64,000 nucleotides of DNA from DASSSQ01 sp963839285 (GTDB lineage Bacteria > Actinomycetota > Thermoleophilia > Gaiellales > Gaiellaceae): the NCBI GenBank assembly GCA_963839285.1, contig CAWIUN010000006.1:1-64000 (forward strand), written 5' to 3'. The notes under the pieces are model-generated. The model searched no databases and was not told the DNA's origin. It saw only the letters and a program-made list of their open reading frames with translations. The number at the start of each line of letters is the position of its first letter. Positions within the stretch are counted from its first letter, which is position 1. Shown piece after piece: positions 43,600 to 51,198 of the stretch. Position numbers and translations under genes: made by a program.

Positions 43600-44588
43600 G
43601 TGCGAAGCCGCACGTCCAGCAGCGGGTACACCCGGCGCGCGTTGCCCTCGAAGACCTTCCGCTCGTCCTCCTCGGAGAGGCCGAGCGCCTCGACGTAGCG
43701 CTTGGTGTCGTCCCAGCCGCTCCCGGTCTCGGGGTTCTCGCCGCGGACGGCGCCCAGCATCTCGGACGCGAAGAGGACGTTCTCGACGGGGATCACGCGT
43801 GCGAGCAGGTCGACCCCGGGCTGGTGGTAGACGCAGGTGTCGAAGAAGACGTTGACGAGCAGCTGCTCGAGCGGCGGCCGCTCGAGCCGGGTGGCGAGGC
43901 CCCGGTAGCGGCCCCAGTGGTAGGGCACCGCGCCGCCGCCGTGCGGGATCACGAACCGCAGCGTCGGGAAGCGCCCGAACAGGTCGCCGAGCAGCAGCTG
44001 CATGAACGCGCTCGTGTCGGCGTTCAGGTAGTGGGCGCCGAGCGTGTGCGCGGCCGGATTGCAGGAGCTCGAGACGTGGATCATCGCCGGCACGTCCAGC
44101 TCGGCCATCGCCTCGTAGAGCGGGAACCAGTGCTCGTCGGTCAGCGGCGGCGAGCGCCAGTGGCCGCCGGAGGGGTCGGGGTTGAGGTTGCAGCCGACGA
44201 AGCCGAGCTCCTCGACGCAGCGGCGCAGCTCGGCGACGCAGGCAACGAGGTTCCCGTCCGGCGTCTGCGGCAGCTGGCAGACGCCGGCGAAGCGCTCGGG
44301 GAAGAGCTCGGTCGTCCGGTGGATCAGGTCGTTGCACGCGCGCGCCCACGTCGCCGCGACCGCGGGATCCGGCACGTGGTGCTCCATCGCCGAGGCCTGC
44401 GGCGAGAAGAGCACGAGGTCGAGGCCACGCTCGCGCATGACCCGCAGCTGGTTGCCCTCGACCGACGCGCGGATCTCGTCGTCGGAGAACGCCGGGTAGA
44501 CCGGGCGCTCGCCCGCGAGCTGCGCCTTCCGGAAGTCCGTGTGCGCCTGCGGCGCGGTCGTGTAGTGGCCGTGGCAGTCGACGATCAA
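43590..44588 (-). CDS. ligJ: 4-oxalomesaconate hydratase
   Basis: This 332-residue amidohydrolase-superfamily hydratase converts 4-oxalomesaconate to 4-carboxy-4-hydroxy-2-oxoadipate. It starts at TTG 44588 with LIVDCHGHYTTAPQAHTDFR (metal HxH). Further hallmarks are GFVGCNLNPDPSGGHWRSPP, PAMIHVSSSCNP, GAHYLNADTSAFMQLLLGD, FVIPHGGGAVPYHWGR and VLFASEMLGAVRG. These match LigJ throughout. The TTG overlaps the ligK stop. This is an enzyme of gallate and protocatechuate 4,5-cleavage. Confidence 0.92.
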   Translation of the reverse strand: MIVDCHGHYTTAPQAHTDFRKAQLAGERPVYPAFSDDEIRASVEGNQLRVMRERGLDLVLFSPQASAMEHHVPDPAVAATWARACNDLIHRTTELFPERFAGVCQLPQTPDGNLVACVAELRRCVEELGFVGCNLNPDPSGGHWRSPPLTDEHWFPLYEAMAELDVPAMIHVSSSCNPAAHTLGAHYLNADTSAFMQLLLGDLFGRFPTLRFVIPHGGGAVPYHWGRYRGLATRLERPPLEQLLVNVFFDTCVYHQPGVDLLARVIPVENVLFASEMLGAVRGENPETGSGWDDTKRYVEALGLSEEDERKVFEGNARRVYPLLDVRLRTMV

Positions 44589-45253
44589 TCGAGGTACCTC
44601 AGGCCCTTCGCCTCGAGCGCGCCGCGCATGTCGTTGACGTCGAGGCCGAGCTCGCCGGCCGCGTAGCGCTCGCGCGAGCGCGCCTCCTTCTCCTCGCGTG
44701 CGCGGCAGGCCTCGGCGACCTCGGAAGCCTTCGCCCGCGGCACGACGACGACGCCGTCGTCGTCGGCCACGACCACGTCGCCCGGCTCGACCAGCTGTCC
44801 GGCGCAGACGAGCGGCAGGTTGACGTCGCCGAGCGTCTCCTTGACCGTGCCGAAGGCGTTCACCGCCTTCGACCAGACGGGGAAGCGCATCCGCGTCAGC
44901 TCGGCGACGTCGCGGCAGCCCGCGTCGATCACGAGCCCGACGACGCCCCGCGCCTGCAGCGAGGTCGCGAGCAGCTCGCCGAAGTAGCCGGCGTCCGACG
45001 GCGAGGTCGGCGCGACGACGAGCACGTCGCCGGCCCGGCACTGCTCGACCGCGACGTGGATCATCCAGTTGTCGCCGGGCGGGACGCCGACCGTCACCGC
45101 GGGCCCCGCGACGTGCGCGCCGGCGTAGATCGGGCGCAGGTACGAGGCGAGCGTGCCGGTGCGCCCCTGCGCCTCGTGGATCGTGGCGACGCCGAAGCCG
45201 GCGAAGGCGCCCGCGTCCCCCCGCTCGATCGAGCGGCGGACTACGCCTGCCAC
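44585..45253 (-). CDS. ligK: 4-carboxy-4-hydroxy-2-oxoadipate aldolase
   Basis: This 222-residue RraA-fold class II aldolase cleaves CHA to pyruvate and oxaloacetate and also decarboxylates oxaloacetate. Distinctive segments are GVATIHEAQGRTGTLASYLR, VSVPPGDNWMIHV-like VGVPPGDNWMIHVAVEQC, TSLQARGVVGLVIDAGCRDV (Arg-Asp metal/substrate site) and VCAGQLVEPGDVVVADDDGV. The GTG at 45253 overlaps the alcohol dehydrogenase end by 13 bp. Directly upstream of ligJ, it completes the meta-cleavage lower pathway. Confidence 0.93.
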   Translation of the reverse strand: MAGVVRRSIERGDAGAFAGFGVATIHEAQGRTGTLASYLRPIYAGAHVAGPAVTVGVPPGDNWMIHVAVEQCRAGDVLVVAPTSPSDAGYFGELLATSLQARGVVGLVIDAGCRDVAELTRMRFPVWSKAVNAFGTVKETLGDVNLPLVCAGQLVEPGDVVVADDDGVVVVPRAKASEVAEACRAREEKEARSRERYAAGELGLDVNDMRGALEAKGLRYLD

Positions 45254-46353
45254 GGCAGCAGCGAGACGTGGATGACGCCGTCGTCGACCTCGCCGCCGAC
45301 GGCCCGGATCGCCGTGTCGACGTCGCCGAGGCCGTACTCGTGCGTGGTCAGGAGCTCGAGCGGGAAGCGCTTCGAGGCGAGCTGGGCGATTGCCTGCTCG
45401 ACGGCGCGGTAGCCGTGGCCGCGGGCGCTCTTGATCGTGATCGCCTTCTCGGTCAGCCGCTTGAGCGGGAAGTCGGGGAAGGCGGCGATCTCGCCCTGGA
45501 CGACGATCGTCCCGGCGCGCCGCTTCAGCGCCTCGATCCCGAGCAGGACGGGCGCGGTGCCGGCGCCCGCGGTGCAGTCGAGCACGACGTCGACGCCCTC
45601 GCCGCCGGTCAGCTCGCGCAGGCGCGCGAGCGGATCCTCCTCCTGCACGTCGACCACCGCGTCCGCGCCCAGCTTCAGCGCCAGCTCGAGCCGCGCGCGG
45701 TCGCGCGAGGTGCCGGTGACGACGATCAGCGCAGCGCCGGCCTGCTTGCACGCGACGACCTGCGAGAGCCCCTGCTGGCCCGGCCCCTGGATCAGCACCG
45801 TCGACATGAAGCCGACGCCGGCGTCGTGGAGCGCCCACTCGATCCCGTTCGAGAGCGGCGTCACGATCCCCGCCTCGGCGTCGGAGACCGAGTCGGGCAC
45901 GCGGTGGAGGACGGCGTTCCAGGGCAGGTACATGTACTGCGCGAAGCCGCCCCAGAGGTGGTACGGGTTGTCGGCCGACGTGTAGCCGTAGCGGCGCGCG
46001 TCGGGGTTCGTCCGCCAGTCGGTCAGCTCGCAGTGGCGGTACTCGCCGAGGCGGCACCAGGCGCAGGTGTGGCAGGCGACGTAGTGCTCGACGAAGACGC
46101 GGTCGCCTTCCGCGAAGCCCTGGATCTCGCCGAAGCGCGGGCCCGCCTGGACGATCGTGCCGACGTTCTCGTGGCCCATGATCACCGGGCTCTCGATCAC
46201 GGGCTTCGCGTACATCTTCACGTCGGTGCCGCAGATCCCCGCGACCTCGACGCGGAGCAGCGCGCCGTCGTCCGGGAGCTCGGGCATCGCGAACTCGCGC
46301 AGCTCGGTCGTGCGCGCCGCCGTTCTGACTGCTGCGAGGACGGTCTCGGCCAT
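45241..46353 (-). CDS. zinc-dependent alcohol dehydrogenase (MDR family)
   Basis: This 370-residue MDR protein has the catalytic Zn site CGTDVKM...GHENVG, a structural Zn lobe (CHTCAWCRLGEYRHC), and a Rossmann domain (VLIQGPGQQGLSQVVACKQA). It oxidises a secondary alcohol or polyol; in this operon perhaps a hydroxy acid or aldehyde derived from an aromatic. The ATG at 46353 is 8 bp after a -10 (TAGGCT), giving a leaderless start. The ligK and ligJ genes follow. Confidence 0.88.
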   Translation of the reverse strand: MAETVLAAVRTAARTTELREFAMPELPDDGALLRVEVAGICGTDVKMYAKPVIESPVIMGHENVGTIVQAGPRFGEIQGFAEGDRVFVEHYVACHTCAWCRLGEYRHCELTDWRTNPDARRYGYTSADNPYHLWGGFAQYMYLPWNAVLHRVPDSVSDAEAGIVTPLSNGIEWALHDAGVGFMSTVLIQGPGQQGLSQVVACKQAGAALIVVTGTSRDRARLELALKLGADAVVDVQEEDPLARLRELTGGEGVDVVLDCTAGAGTAPVLLGIEALKRRAGTIVVQGEIAAFPDFPLKRLTEKAITIKSARGHGYRAVEQAIAQLASKRFPLELLTTHEYGLGDVDTAIRAVGGEVDDGVIHVSLLPWQA

Positions 46354-46361
46354 CGCTGCGC

Positions 46362-46386
46362 AGCCTACTCGATAAGGTATGACCTT
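46362..46386. promoter_or_regulatory. divergent leaderless promoter with GntR box
   Basis: AAGGTATGACCTT (46374-46386) is a perfect palindrome around ATG. On the minus strand TAGGCT (46367-46362) is the -10 for the alcohol dehydrogenase gene. The palindrome fills the spacer, and the TTG start of the plus-strand gene overlaps its right end. Confidence 0.55.
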
Positions 46387-47252
46387 TGGAGCTGACCGTC
46401 GTCACTCGCACGTCGCCGCTCAACGCCGCGCTCAAGGACGGACGCGTGCGCGTGGACGGGCACGAGCTCGCCTTCGAGGAGGTCACGCCGATCACGAAGG
46501 CCTTCCGGATCATGTGCCGGGAGCTCGCCTACGACGTGACCGAGATGGCCGCGACGACCTACCTCGTCGCACGCGACCGCGGCAAGCCGTTCACCGCGCT
46601 GCCGGTCTTCCTGACGCGCGGACTGCACCGGAGCGCCGTCGTCGCCCCTGCGCCGGGCGACCCGCGCACGCTCGAGGGGAAGCGGGTCGGCGTCAACCGC
46701 GGCTACACCGTCACGACCGGCGTCTGGGCGCGCGGGATCCTCGCCTCCGACTACGGCGTCGACCTCGACCGGGTCACGTGGGTACGCACCGACGAGGAGC
46801 ACGTCGCCGAGTACGAGCCGCCGCCGAACGTCGAGCTCGACCGCGGCAGGGATCTCGCCGAGGCGGTGCTGTCGGGTGAGCTGGCGGCCGCCGTCGGCCA
46901 GGTCGCGCATCCCGAGCTCGTGCCCCTCGTCGAGGACGCCCGCGAGGTCGACCTGCGACGCGTCGCCGACCGCGGCTGGTGGCCGGTCAACCACCTCCTC
47001 GTCGTCCGCGACGAGCTGCTCGACCTCGCCCCCGCGATCTTCGACGCGTTCGAGCGCGCCAAGGACCTCTACGTCGAGAGCGGCGAGCTCGAGCCGGGGC
47101 ACGCCGAGATCCGCGACCTCGTCGGAGGCGACCCGCTCCCGTACGGGCTGGAGCCGAACCGGGCCGCGCTCGAGGAGCTGGTCGACCACGCGGTCGCGCA
47201 GAAGATCCTCCGCCGGCGGCCGAGCGTCGACGAGCTCTTCGTCACCGTGTGA
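46386..47252 (+). CDS. 4,5-dihydroxyphthalate decarboxylase-like protein (Pht5 family), second copy
   Basis: This 288-residue cytoplasmic protein begins at TTG with LELTVVTRTSPLNAALKDGR. It shows EMAATTYLVARDRGKPFTAL, PVFLTRGLHRSAVV, GKRVGVNRGYTVTTGVWARG and GWWPVNHLLVVRDEL. It follows the same plan as the 33731 protein but at low identity, so the two probably act on different acids. Transcribed divergently from ligKJ from a shared operator. TTG is used because it is next to the conserved ELTVV; an ATG at 46379 is in another frame. Confidence 0.75.
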   Translation: MELTVVTRTSPLNAALKDGRVRVDGHELAFEEVTPITKAFRIMCRELAYDVTEMAATTYLVARDRGKPFTALPVFLTRGLHRSAVVAPAPGDPRTLEGKRVGVNRGYTVTTGVWARGILASDYGVDLDRVTWVRTDEEHVAEYEPPPNVELDRGRDLAEAVLSGELAAAVGQVAHPELVPLVEDAREVDLRRVADRGWWPVNHLLVVRDELLDLAPAIFDAFERAKDLYVESGELEPGHAEIRDLVGGDPLPYGLEPNRAALEELVDHAVAQKILRRRPSVDELFVTV

Positions 47253-47263
47253 CGTTTCGTCAC
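47249..47263. terminator. GTGAC-N5-GTCAC palindrome between convergent stops
   Basis: GTGACGTTTCGTCAC contains the TGA of the Pht5-like gene (47250-47252) and the reverse TGA of the aldolase-type gene (47260-47262). It can fold as a short hairpin. A copy with a TTTTT spacer occurs inside the gene at 50170. Confidence 0.4.
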
Positions 47264-47958
47264 GAGGCCCGGCGGCCGCGCTCGACCCGGCGCGCCAGGT
47301 ACGACCACGCCAGCTGCGGCGAGTAGACGTGCGAGCGCTTCGCCAGGGCTTCCTCGTCGCTCGACCACGACCTCGGGCCGCCGGCGGCGAGGGCGCGCAT
47401 GTTCGCGCGGCAGGCGCGCTCGAGGAAGACGGCGTTGATCACGGCCGCGACGACGTCCGCGCCGCAGGCGACGAGGCCGTGGTGGACCATCAGCGCGACG
47501 TTCCGGTCGCCGACCGTCGCCGCCAGGTCGCGGCCGAGCTCCGGCGTCAGGATCAGGTCGCCGGTCTTCGTGAAGCGCGCGACGTCGGGCGGGACGAACA
47601 GCGTCCCCTCGTGGGAGAGCGGCCGCAGCGGTGCAGTCGTCGACGCGAAGGCGACCGTCCAGGGCGCGTGCGTGTGCACGACCGAGCCGACGTCGCCGCG
47701 GGCCCGCATCAGCTCCGTGTGGATCGAGTACTCCGAGTGGCGCTTGCCGTCGCCCTCGAGCACCTCGCCCTCCCAGGAGACGAGGATCACCTGCTCGGGG
47801 CCGATCTCGTCGAAGCCGAGGGTCGCCGCCTTCATCCAGATGCCGCGGCCGTCGGGGTCGCGCGCGGAGACGTGGCCCCAGACGAGGTCGCCCTGCTCCT
47901 CGAGCCCGAGGATGTTGCAGCCGAGCGCGATCTGTGCGCGGAGCTCCTCCGTCGTCAC
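47260..47958 (-). CDS. class II aldolase/adducin-family protein
   Basis: This 232-residue zinc-dependent class II aldolase-type enzyme has GDLVWGHVSARDPDGRGIWM, VVHTHAPWTVAFAS (metal HxH), and NVALMVHHGLVACGADVVAA. Relatives include fuculose-phosphate aldolase, and actinobacterial dihydroxyphthalate decarboxylases (PhtC type). The latter role fits this cluster. The GTG at 47958 lies behind a strong hairpin that separates it from the binding-protein gene, so it may be expressed at a reduced level. Confidence 0.82.
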   Translation of the reverse strand: MTTEELRAQIALGCNILGLEEQGDLVWGHVSARDPDGRGIWMKAATLGFDEIGPEQVILVSWEGEVLEGDGKRHSEYSIHTELMRARGDVGSVVHTHAPWTVAFASTTAPLRPLSHEGTLFVPPDVARFTKTGDLILTPELGRDLAATVGDRNVALMVHHGLVACGADVVAAVINAVFLERACRANMRALAAGGPRSWSSDEEALAKRSHVYSPQLAWSYLARRVERGRRAS

Positions 47959-47969
47959 GGGGCCTCGCA

Positions 47970-47999
47970 GAGGGAGGGCCGGTTTCCCGGCCCTCCCTC
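47970..47999 (-). terminator. strong hairpin between the binding-protein and aldolase genes
   Basis: A perfect 13-bp stem (47970-47982 with 47987-47999) with a TTTC loop lies 30 bp beyond the binding-protein stop. It probably terminates or attenuates readthrough into the aldolase-type gene. Confidence 0.6.
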
Positions 48000-48028
48000 G
48001 CGTGCGGTGGCGGTTCCGCCCGGCACTA

Positions 48029-49220
48029 CTACTTCTTGGTGCCGAGCCGGATCAGCGCGTCGTACTTGTCCAGCCACTTCTTGTAGTGTGGCCACGACCG
48101 GCCGGAGGTTCATGATGATCCTCGGGCCGCCGGCGAGATCCGGATCGCTCATGTCGGTCCGGGCCGGGTTGGCGCCGCCGTCGAGCAGCGCCTTCTGGCC
48201 GCCGTCCTTCATCAGCATCCAGTCGTAGAAGAGCAGCGCCGACGCCGGGTGCGCGAGCCGGAACGGGATCGCGATCCCCTGGGCGCGGATCACGGCCGGG
48301 TTCGCCCACGGCTTGAAGGCGAGCGGCGCCTTCTCGGCCTGGAGCGCCTCGATCGACTGGGCGTGGCAGCTGACGCAGAACGAGAACTGGCCGGCGGCCA
48401 GCAGCGTCGCCTGCGTGGTGTGCCCGCTGACGATCTGCGCGTTCTTCGCCATGCCGGCGAAGATCGCGTCGACCTTCTTGTCCACCGATGCCCGGGCCTT
48501 CGCGATCGCCGCCTTCGCCTTCGGCTTCGGCTTCAGCTGGTTCATCATCTGGTTCTCGAGCCCGAGGTACGCGGCCGCGAACCAGTCGACGTCGCCCGGC
48601 TCCATCGCGATCTTGCCCGCCCACTTCGGGTTGGCGAGGTCGGCCCACGACTTGGGCTGCTCGCCGGACTTGACGAGGTTGGTGTTCCAGGCGCCGATGA
48701 ACGCCTCGATCCGGTCGCCCGTCCAGGTGTCGTAGCGGTTCAGCGGCGCGATGAACTTCGCGTACGGCGACTGCCGGTACGGGATCAGGATGTTCTTCGC
48801 GTGCTGGTAGAAGGTCAGCTCGGTGCCGTTCGTCTCGACGACGTCGGCGCCCGTCTTCCCGGCGTCGGCCTCCTGGGTCAGCCGCGCCGTCAGGTCCTCG
48901 CTGCTCGCGCGGTACATGTCGATCTTGAGGCCCGGGTATTTGGCCTCGAAGGCCTTGATCACGCCGGGGCCGATCGTCTTCGAGAGCGACGTGTACCAGC
49001 TGATCGTGCCGCCCTCCTGCTTGGCCAGGTTGTAGAGGATGCCCTCGCGCTGGGCGAGCGTCTTGCCCTTCACCTTGGCCAGAACCGCCTTGAAGTTGGC
49101 CGGAACCGGCGGCGCCTTCTTGCTCGTCGCCGCCTGGCCGACCGATGCGCCGGTCAGCGCCGCCAGCCCGCTCGCGACCACGACGAGGATCGCCGCAAGC
49201 CGCATCGTGCGCATCTTCAT
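48029..49220 (-). CDS. Fe/thiamine/putrescine-type ABC binding protein, frameshifted near the end
   Basis: This protein of about 397 residues is an exported family 1/AfuA-like binding protein. It has a signal peptide MRTMRLAAILVVVASGLAAL, followed by EGTISWYTSLS-like GGTISWYTSLSKTIGPGVIK, GADVVETNGTELTFYQHAKN, KWAGKIAMEPGDVDWFAAAY and RLAHPASALLFYDWMLMKDG. After NLRPVV the frame breaks near 48,083; the expected end HYKKWLDKYDALIRLGTKK with a stop at 48,029 is in another frame. It is the likely partner of the permease and ATPase at 53683 and 55411, although separated by 4.5 kb. The start is the ATG at 49220 after a G-rich site; the longer frame to 49331 runs through the promoter. Confidence 0.88.
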
Positions 49221-49287
49221 GGGTACCCCCACTTTCTCGAGGCAGGACAGTGCCGAATGTATCGTTCGTGGGTCAAACGGAATAACG

Positions 49288-49300
49288 CTTATACCATTTG
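49288..49300 (-). promoter_or_regulatory. weak GntR-type half box before the binding-protein gene
   Basis: On the minus strand AAATGGTATAAGCG carries TGGT with a poor second half (GCGT instead of ACCA). It sits about 70 bp upstream of the binding-protein start. Confidence 0.3.
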
Positions 49301-49344
49301 CTTGCTGCTTCTGCAACGGGGTCCGCTCCAACCAGCCTCGGTGA

Positions 49345-50154
49345 TCAGAGCAGCTCGTGCAGGTCTTCGACGCTCAACTCACGCATCAAGTTAGGGAGCT
49401 GCTCGACGAAGGGCATCGGGACGCCGGCCTCCTCGGCGACGGCGAGCGCGACCTCGAGATCCTTGTGCGGCCAGCGCAGGCGGTGCTTGCCCCATTCGTC
49501 CATCGGGCGGTTGGCGCCGCTGCCGATCGCCATCGCCTCGCGCAGCTTCGCCGGCTCGACGCCGAGCGCGCGGCCGAGCCGCAGCGCCTCCACGTCGGCG
49601 CGGATGCAGGCCCAGAGGAGGATGTTGTTCGCCGTCTTGGCGACCTGTCCGGCGCCGACGTCGCCGACGTGGACGACCGCCTCGGCGATCGCGGCGACGT
49701 CCTCGCGCACCCGGTCGACCGCCTCCTCGGGCCCGCCGCAGTAGAAGACGAGCTGTCCCTCCTCGGCCCCGCGCTCGCCGCGGACGAGCGCCGCGTCGAT
49801 CACGACGACGTCGCGCTCGGCGCCGCGCGCGGCCAGCTCGCGGCAGGTGTCCGGCCGGACGGAGGCGCAGATCGCCAGGATCGTCCCGGGACGGGCGGTT
49901 TCCAGGCAGGCGCCGATCGCCTCGCGCACCTGCGCGTCGTCGACGACGACGGCGAGCACGAGGTCGGAGCGGGCCGCCACCTCGCCCGGGCCGGAGCACT
50001 CGACGGCGCCCTGCTCGACGAGCGGCCGCCGCGCCTCCTCGACGGGGTCGTAGACCGCGAGCGGCACGCCGGCGGCCAGGAGGTGCCCGCCCATCGCGGC
50101 CCCCATCCGTCCACATCCGAGCAGTCCGACGTTACGGCTCAATGGTAAGACCAT
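49345..50154 (-). CDS. beta-hydroxyacid dehydrogenase (3-hydroxyisobutyrate dehydrogenase family)
   Basis: This 269-residue NAD(P)-dependent enzyme has the N-terminal GLLGCGRMGAAMGGHLLAAG, the substrate region DAALVRGERGAEEGQLVFYC (variant of the DAPVSGG loop) and the catalytic-Lys region GAGQVAKTANNILLW. The Gly-Gly of the substrate loop is changed, so the substrate is probably not hydroxyisobutyrate. The ATG at 50154 is part of a palindromic operator, so the TTG at 50142, which begins LSRNVGLLG, may be the true start. Confidence 0.82.
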   Translation of the reverse strand: MVLPLSRNVGLLGCGRMGAAMGGHLLAAGVPLAVYDPVEEARRPLVEQGAVECSGPGEVAARSDLVLAVVVDDAQVREAIGACLETARPGTILAICASVRPDTCRELAARGAERDVVVIDAALVRGERGAEEGQLVFYCGGPEEAVDRVREDVAAIAEAVVHVGDVGAGQVAKTANNILLWACIRADVEALRLGRALGVEPAKLREAMAIGSGANRPMDEWGKHRLRWPHKDLEVALAVAEEAGVPMPFVEQLPNLMRELSVEDLHELL

Positions 50155-50159
50155 AGACT
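50142..50159. promoter_or_regulatory. divergent leaderless promoter with GntR box
   Basis: ATGGTAAGACCAT (50142-50154) is a perfect 13-bp palindrome, TGGT-AAG-ACCA, the canonical FadR-subfamily form. TAGACT (50154-50159) is the -10 for the gene starting at 50170. Confidence 0.65.
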
Positions 50160-50169
50160 ACGCGGCGGC

Positions 50170-51198
50170 GTGACGCTGCTGCTCGACAACGACGACGTCC
50201 GGGCCGTGCTCTCGATGCGCGCCTGCGTCGCCGCGCTCGAGGAGGCGTTCCTCGACTACGCGAACGGCCGGGCCGTCAACCGCCCGCGCTCGCACACCTA
50301 CACCGATCTCGGCGAGGGGCGGCACTACCTGCTGAAGACGATGGACGGCGCGCTGCCGCGTCACGGCGTCCACGCCTTGCGCGTCACGTCCGACCTGACG
50401 CACGAGCACGAGGGCCGGCGATTCAAGCTCCCGGCGGCGCCCGGCGGCCGCTACGTCGGCCTCGTCCTCCTCTTCGACGTCGAGACGCTCGTGCCGCTCG
50501 CGCTCCTCAACGACGGCGAGCTGCAGCGCCGCCGGGTCGGCGCGACGAGCGCGCTCGCGGCGCGCGCGCTGGCCCGGCCGGATGTCCGCGTCGCGGGCGT
50601 CGTCGGCGCCGGCTGGCAGGCGGAAACGCAGATCGAGGGACTCCGCGCCGTCTTCGAGCTCGACGAGATCCGCGTCTACGGACCGACGCGCGAGAAGCTT
50701 GTGACTTTTTGTCACAGAGCGGGCGCGACGCCGGTGGAATCGGCCCGCGAGGCGGTCGCCGGCGCCGACGTCGTCGCGCTCGCGACGAACGCCTACGAGC
50801 CCGTGCTCGAGGGCGCCTGGCTCGAGCCGGGCCAGCACGTCGGCTCGGTGCAGGGCCACGAGCTGGACGTCGAGACGATCAGGCGCGCCGACCTCGTCGT
50901 CGTCCGCAGCCGCGAGGAGGCGACACACCACTTCGCTCCCGGCCACGAGCCGCGCGCCTCGAGCGAGCGCCGCCGGCTCGAGCGCGCGTCCGTCGAGCTC
51001 GGCGAGGTGCTCGCCGGGCGCGCCGGGCGCCGCTCCCCCGACGAGATCACCCTGTTCACGGGCGGCGGCACGGGCGCCTCCTCCGGCCTCGGCGTGCAGT
51101 TCGCCGCGGTCGCGCGCGTCGTCTACGAGGCGGCGCGCGCCGAGGGCCTCGGCCGCGAGCTCCCCACCGACTGGTTCACGCAAAAGGAGAAGCCGTAG
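50170..51198 (+). CDS. ornithine cyclodeaminase/mu-crystallin family protein
   Basis: This 342-residue Rossmann protein has the OCD-family plan: RPRSHTYTDLGEGRHYLLKT, then RRVGATSALAARALARPDVR and VVGAGWQAETQIEGLRAVF (NAD-binding), and GSVQGHELDVETIRRADLV. Members include ketimine reductases and amino acid or hydroxyacid dehydrogenases. The codons at 50701-50715 are unusually AT-rich and form GTGAC-TTTTT-GTCAC. The GTG at 50170 is leaderless. A ThDP-enzyme gene follows 1 bp after its stop codon. Confidence 0.83.
   Translation: MTLLLDNDDVRAVLSMRACVAALEEAFLDYANGRAVNRPRSHTYTDLGEGRHYLLKTMDGALPRHGVHALRVTSDLTHEHEGRRFKLPAAPGGRYVGLVLLFDVETLVPLALLNDGELQRRRVGATSALAARALARPDVRVAGVVGAGWQAETQIEGLRAVFELDEIRVYGPTREKLVTFCHRAGATPVESAREAVAGADVVALATNAYEPVLEGAWLEPGQHVGSVQGHELDVETIRRADLVVVRSREEATHHFAPGHEPRASSERRRLERASVELGEVLAGRAGRRSPDEITLFTGGGTGASSGLGVQFAAVARVVYEAARAEGLGRELPTDWFTQKEKP

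Noticed and set aside
43573..44349. A separate Arg-rich gene inside ligJ
   Set aside because: It is a shadow of ligJ in another frame.
50142..50154. Canonical ATG at 50154 as a certain start of the 49345 gene
   Set aside because: This ATG is inside the perfect operator palindrome; the TTG at 50142 is just as good, so the start is left open.
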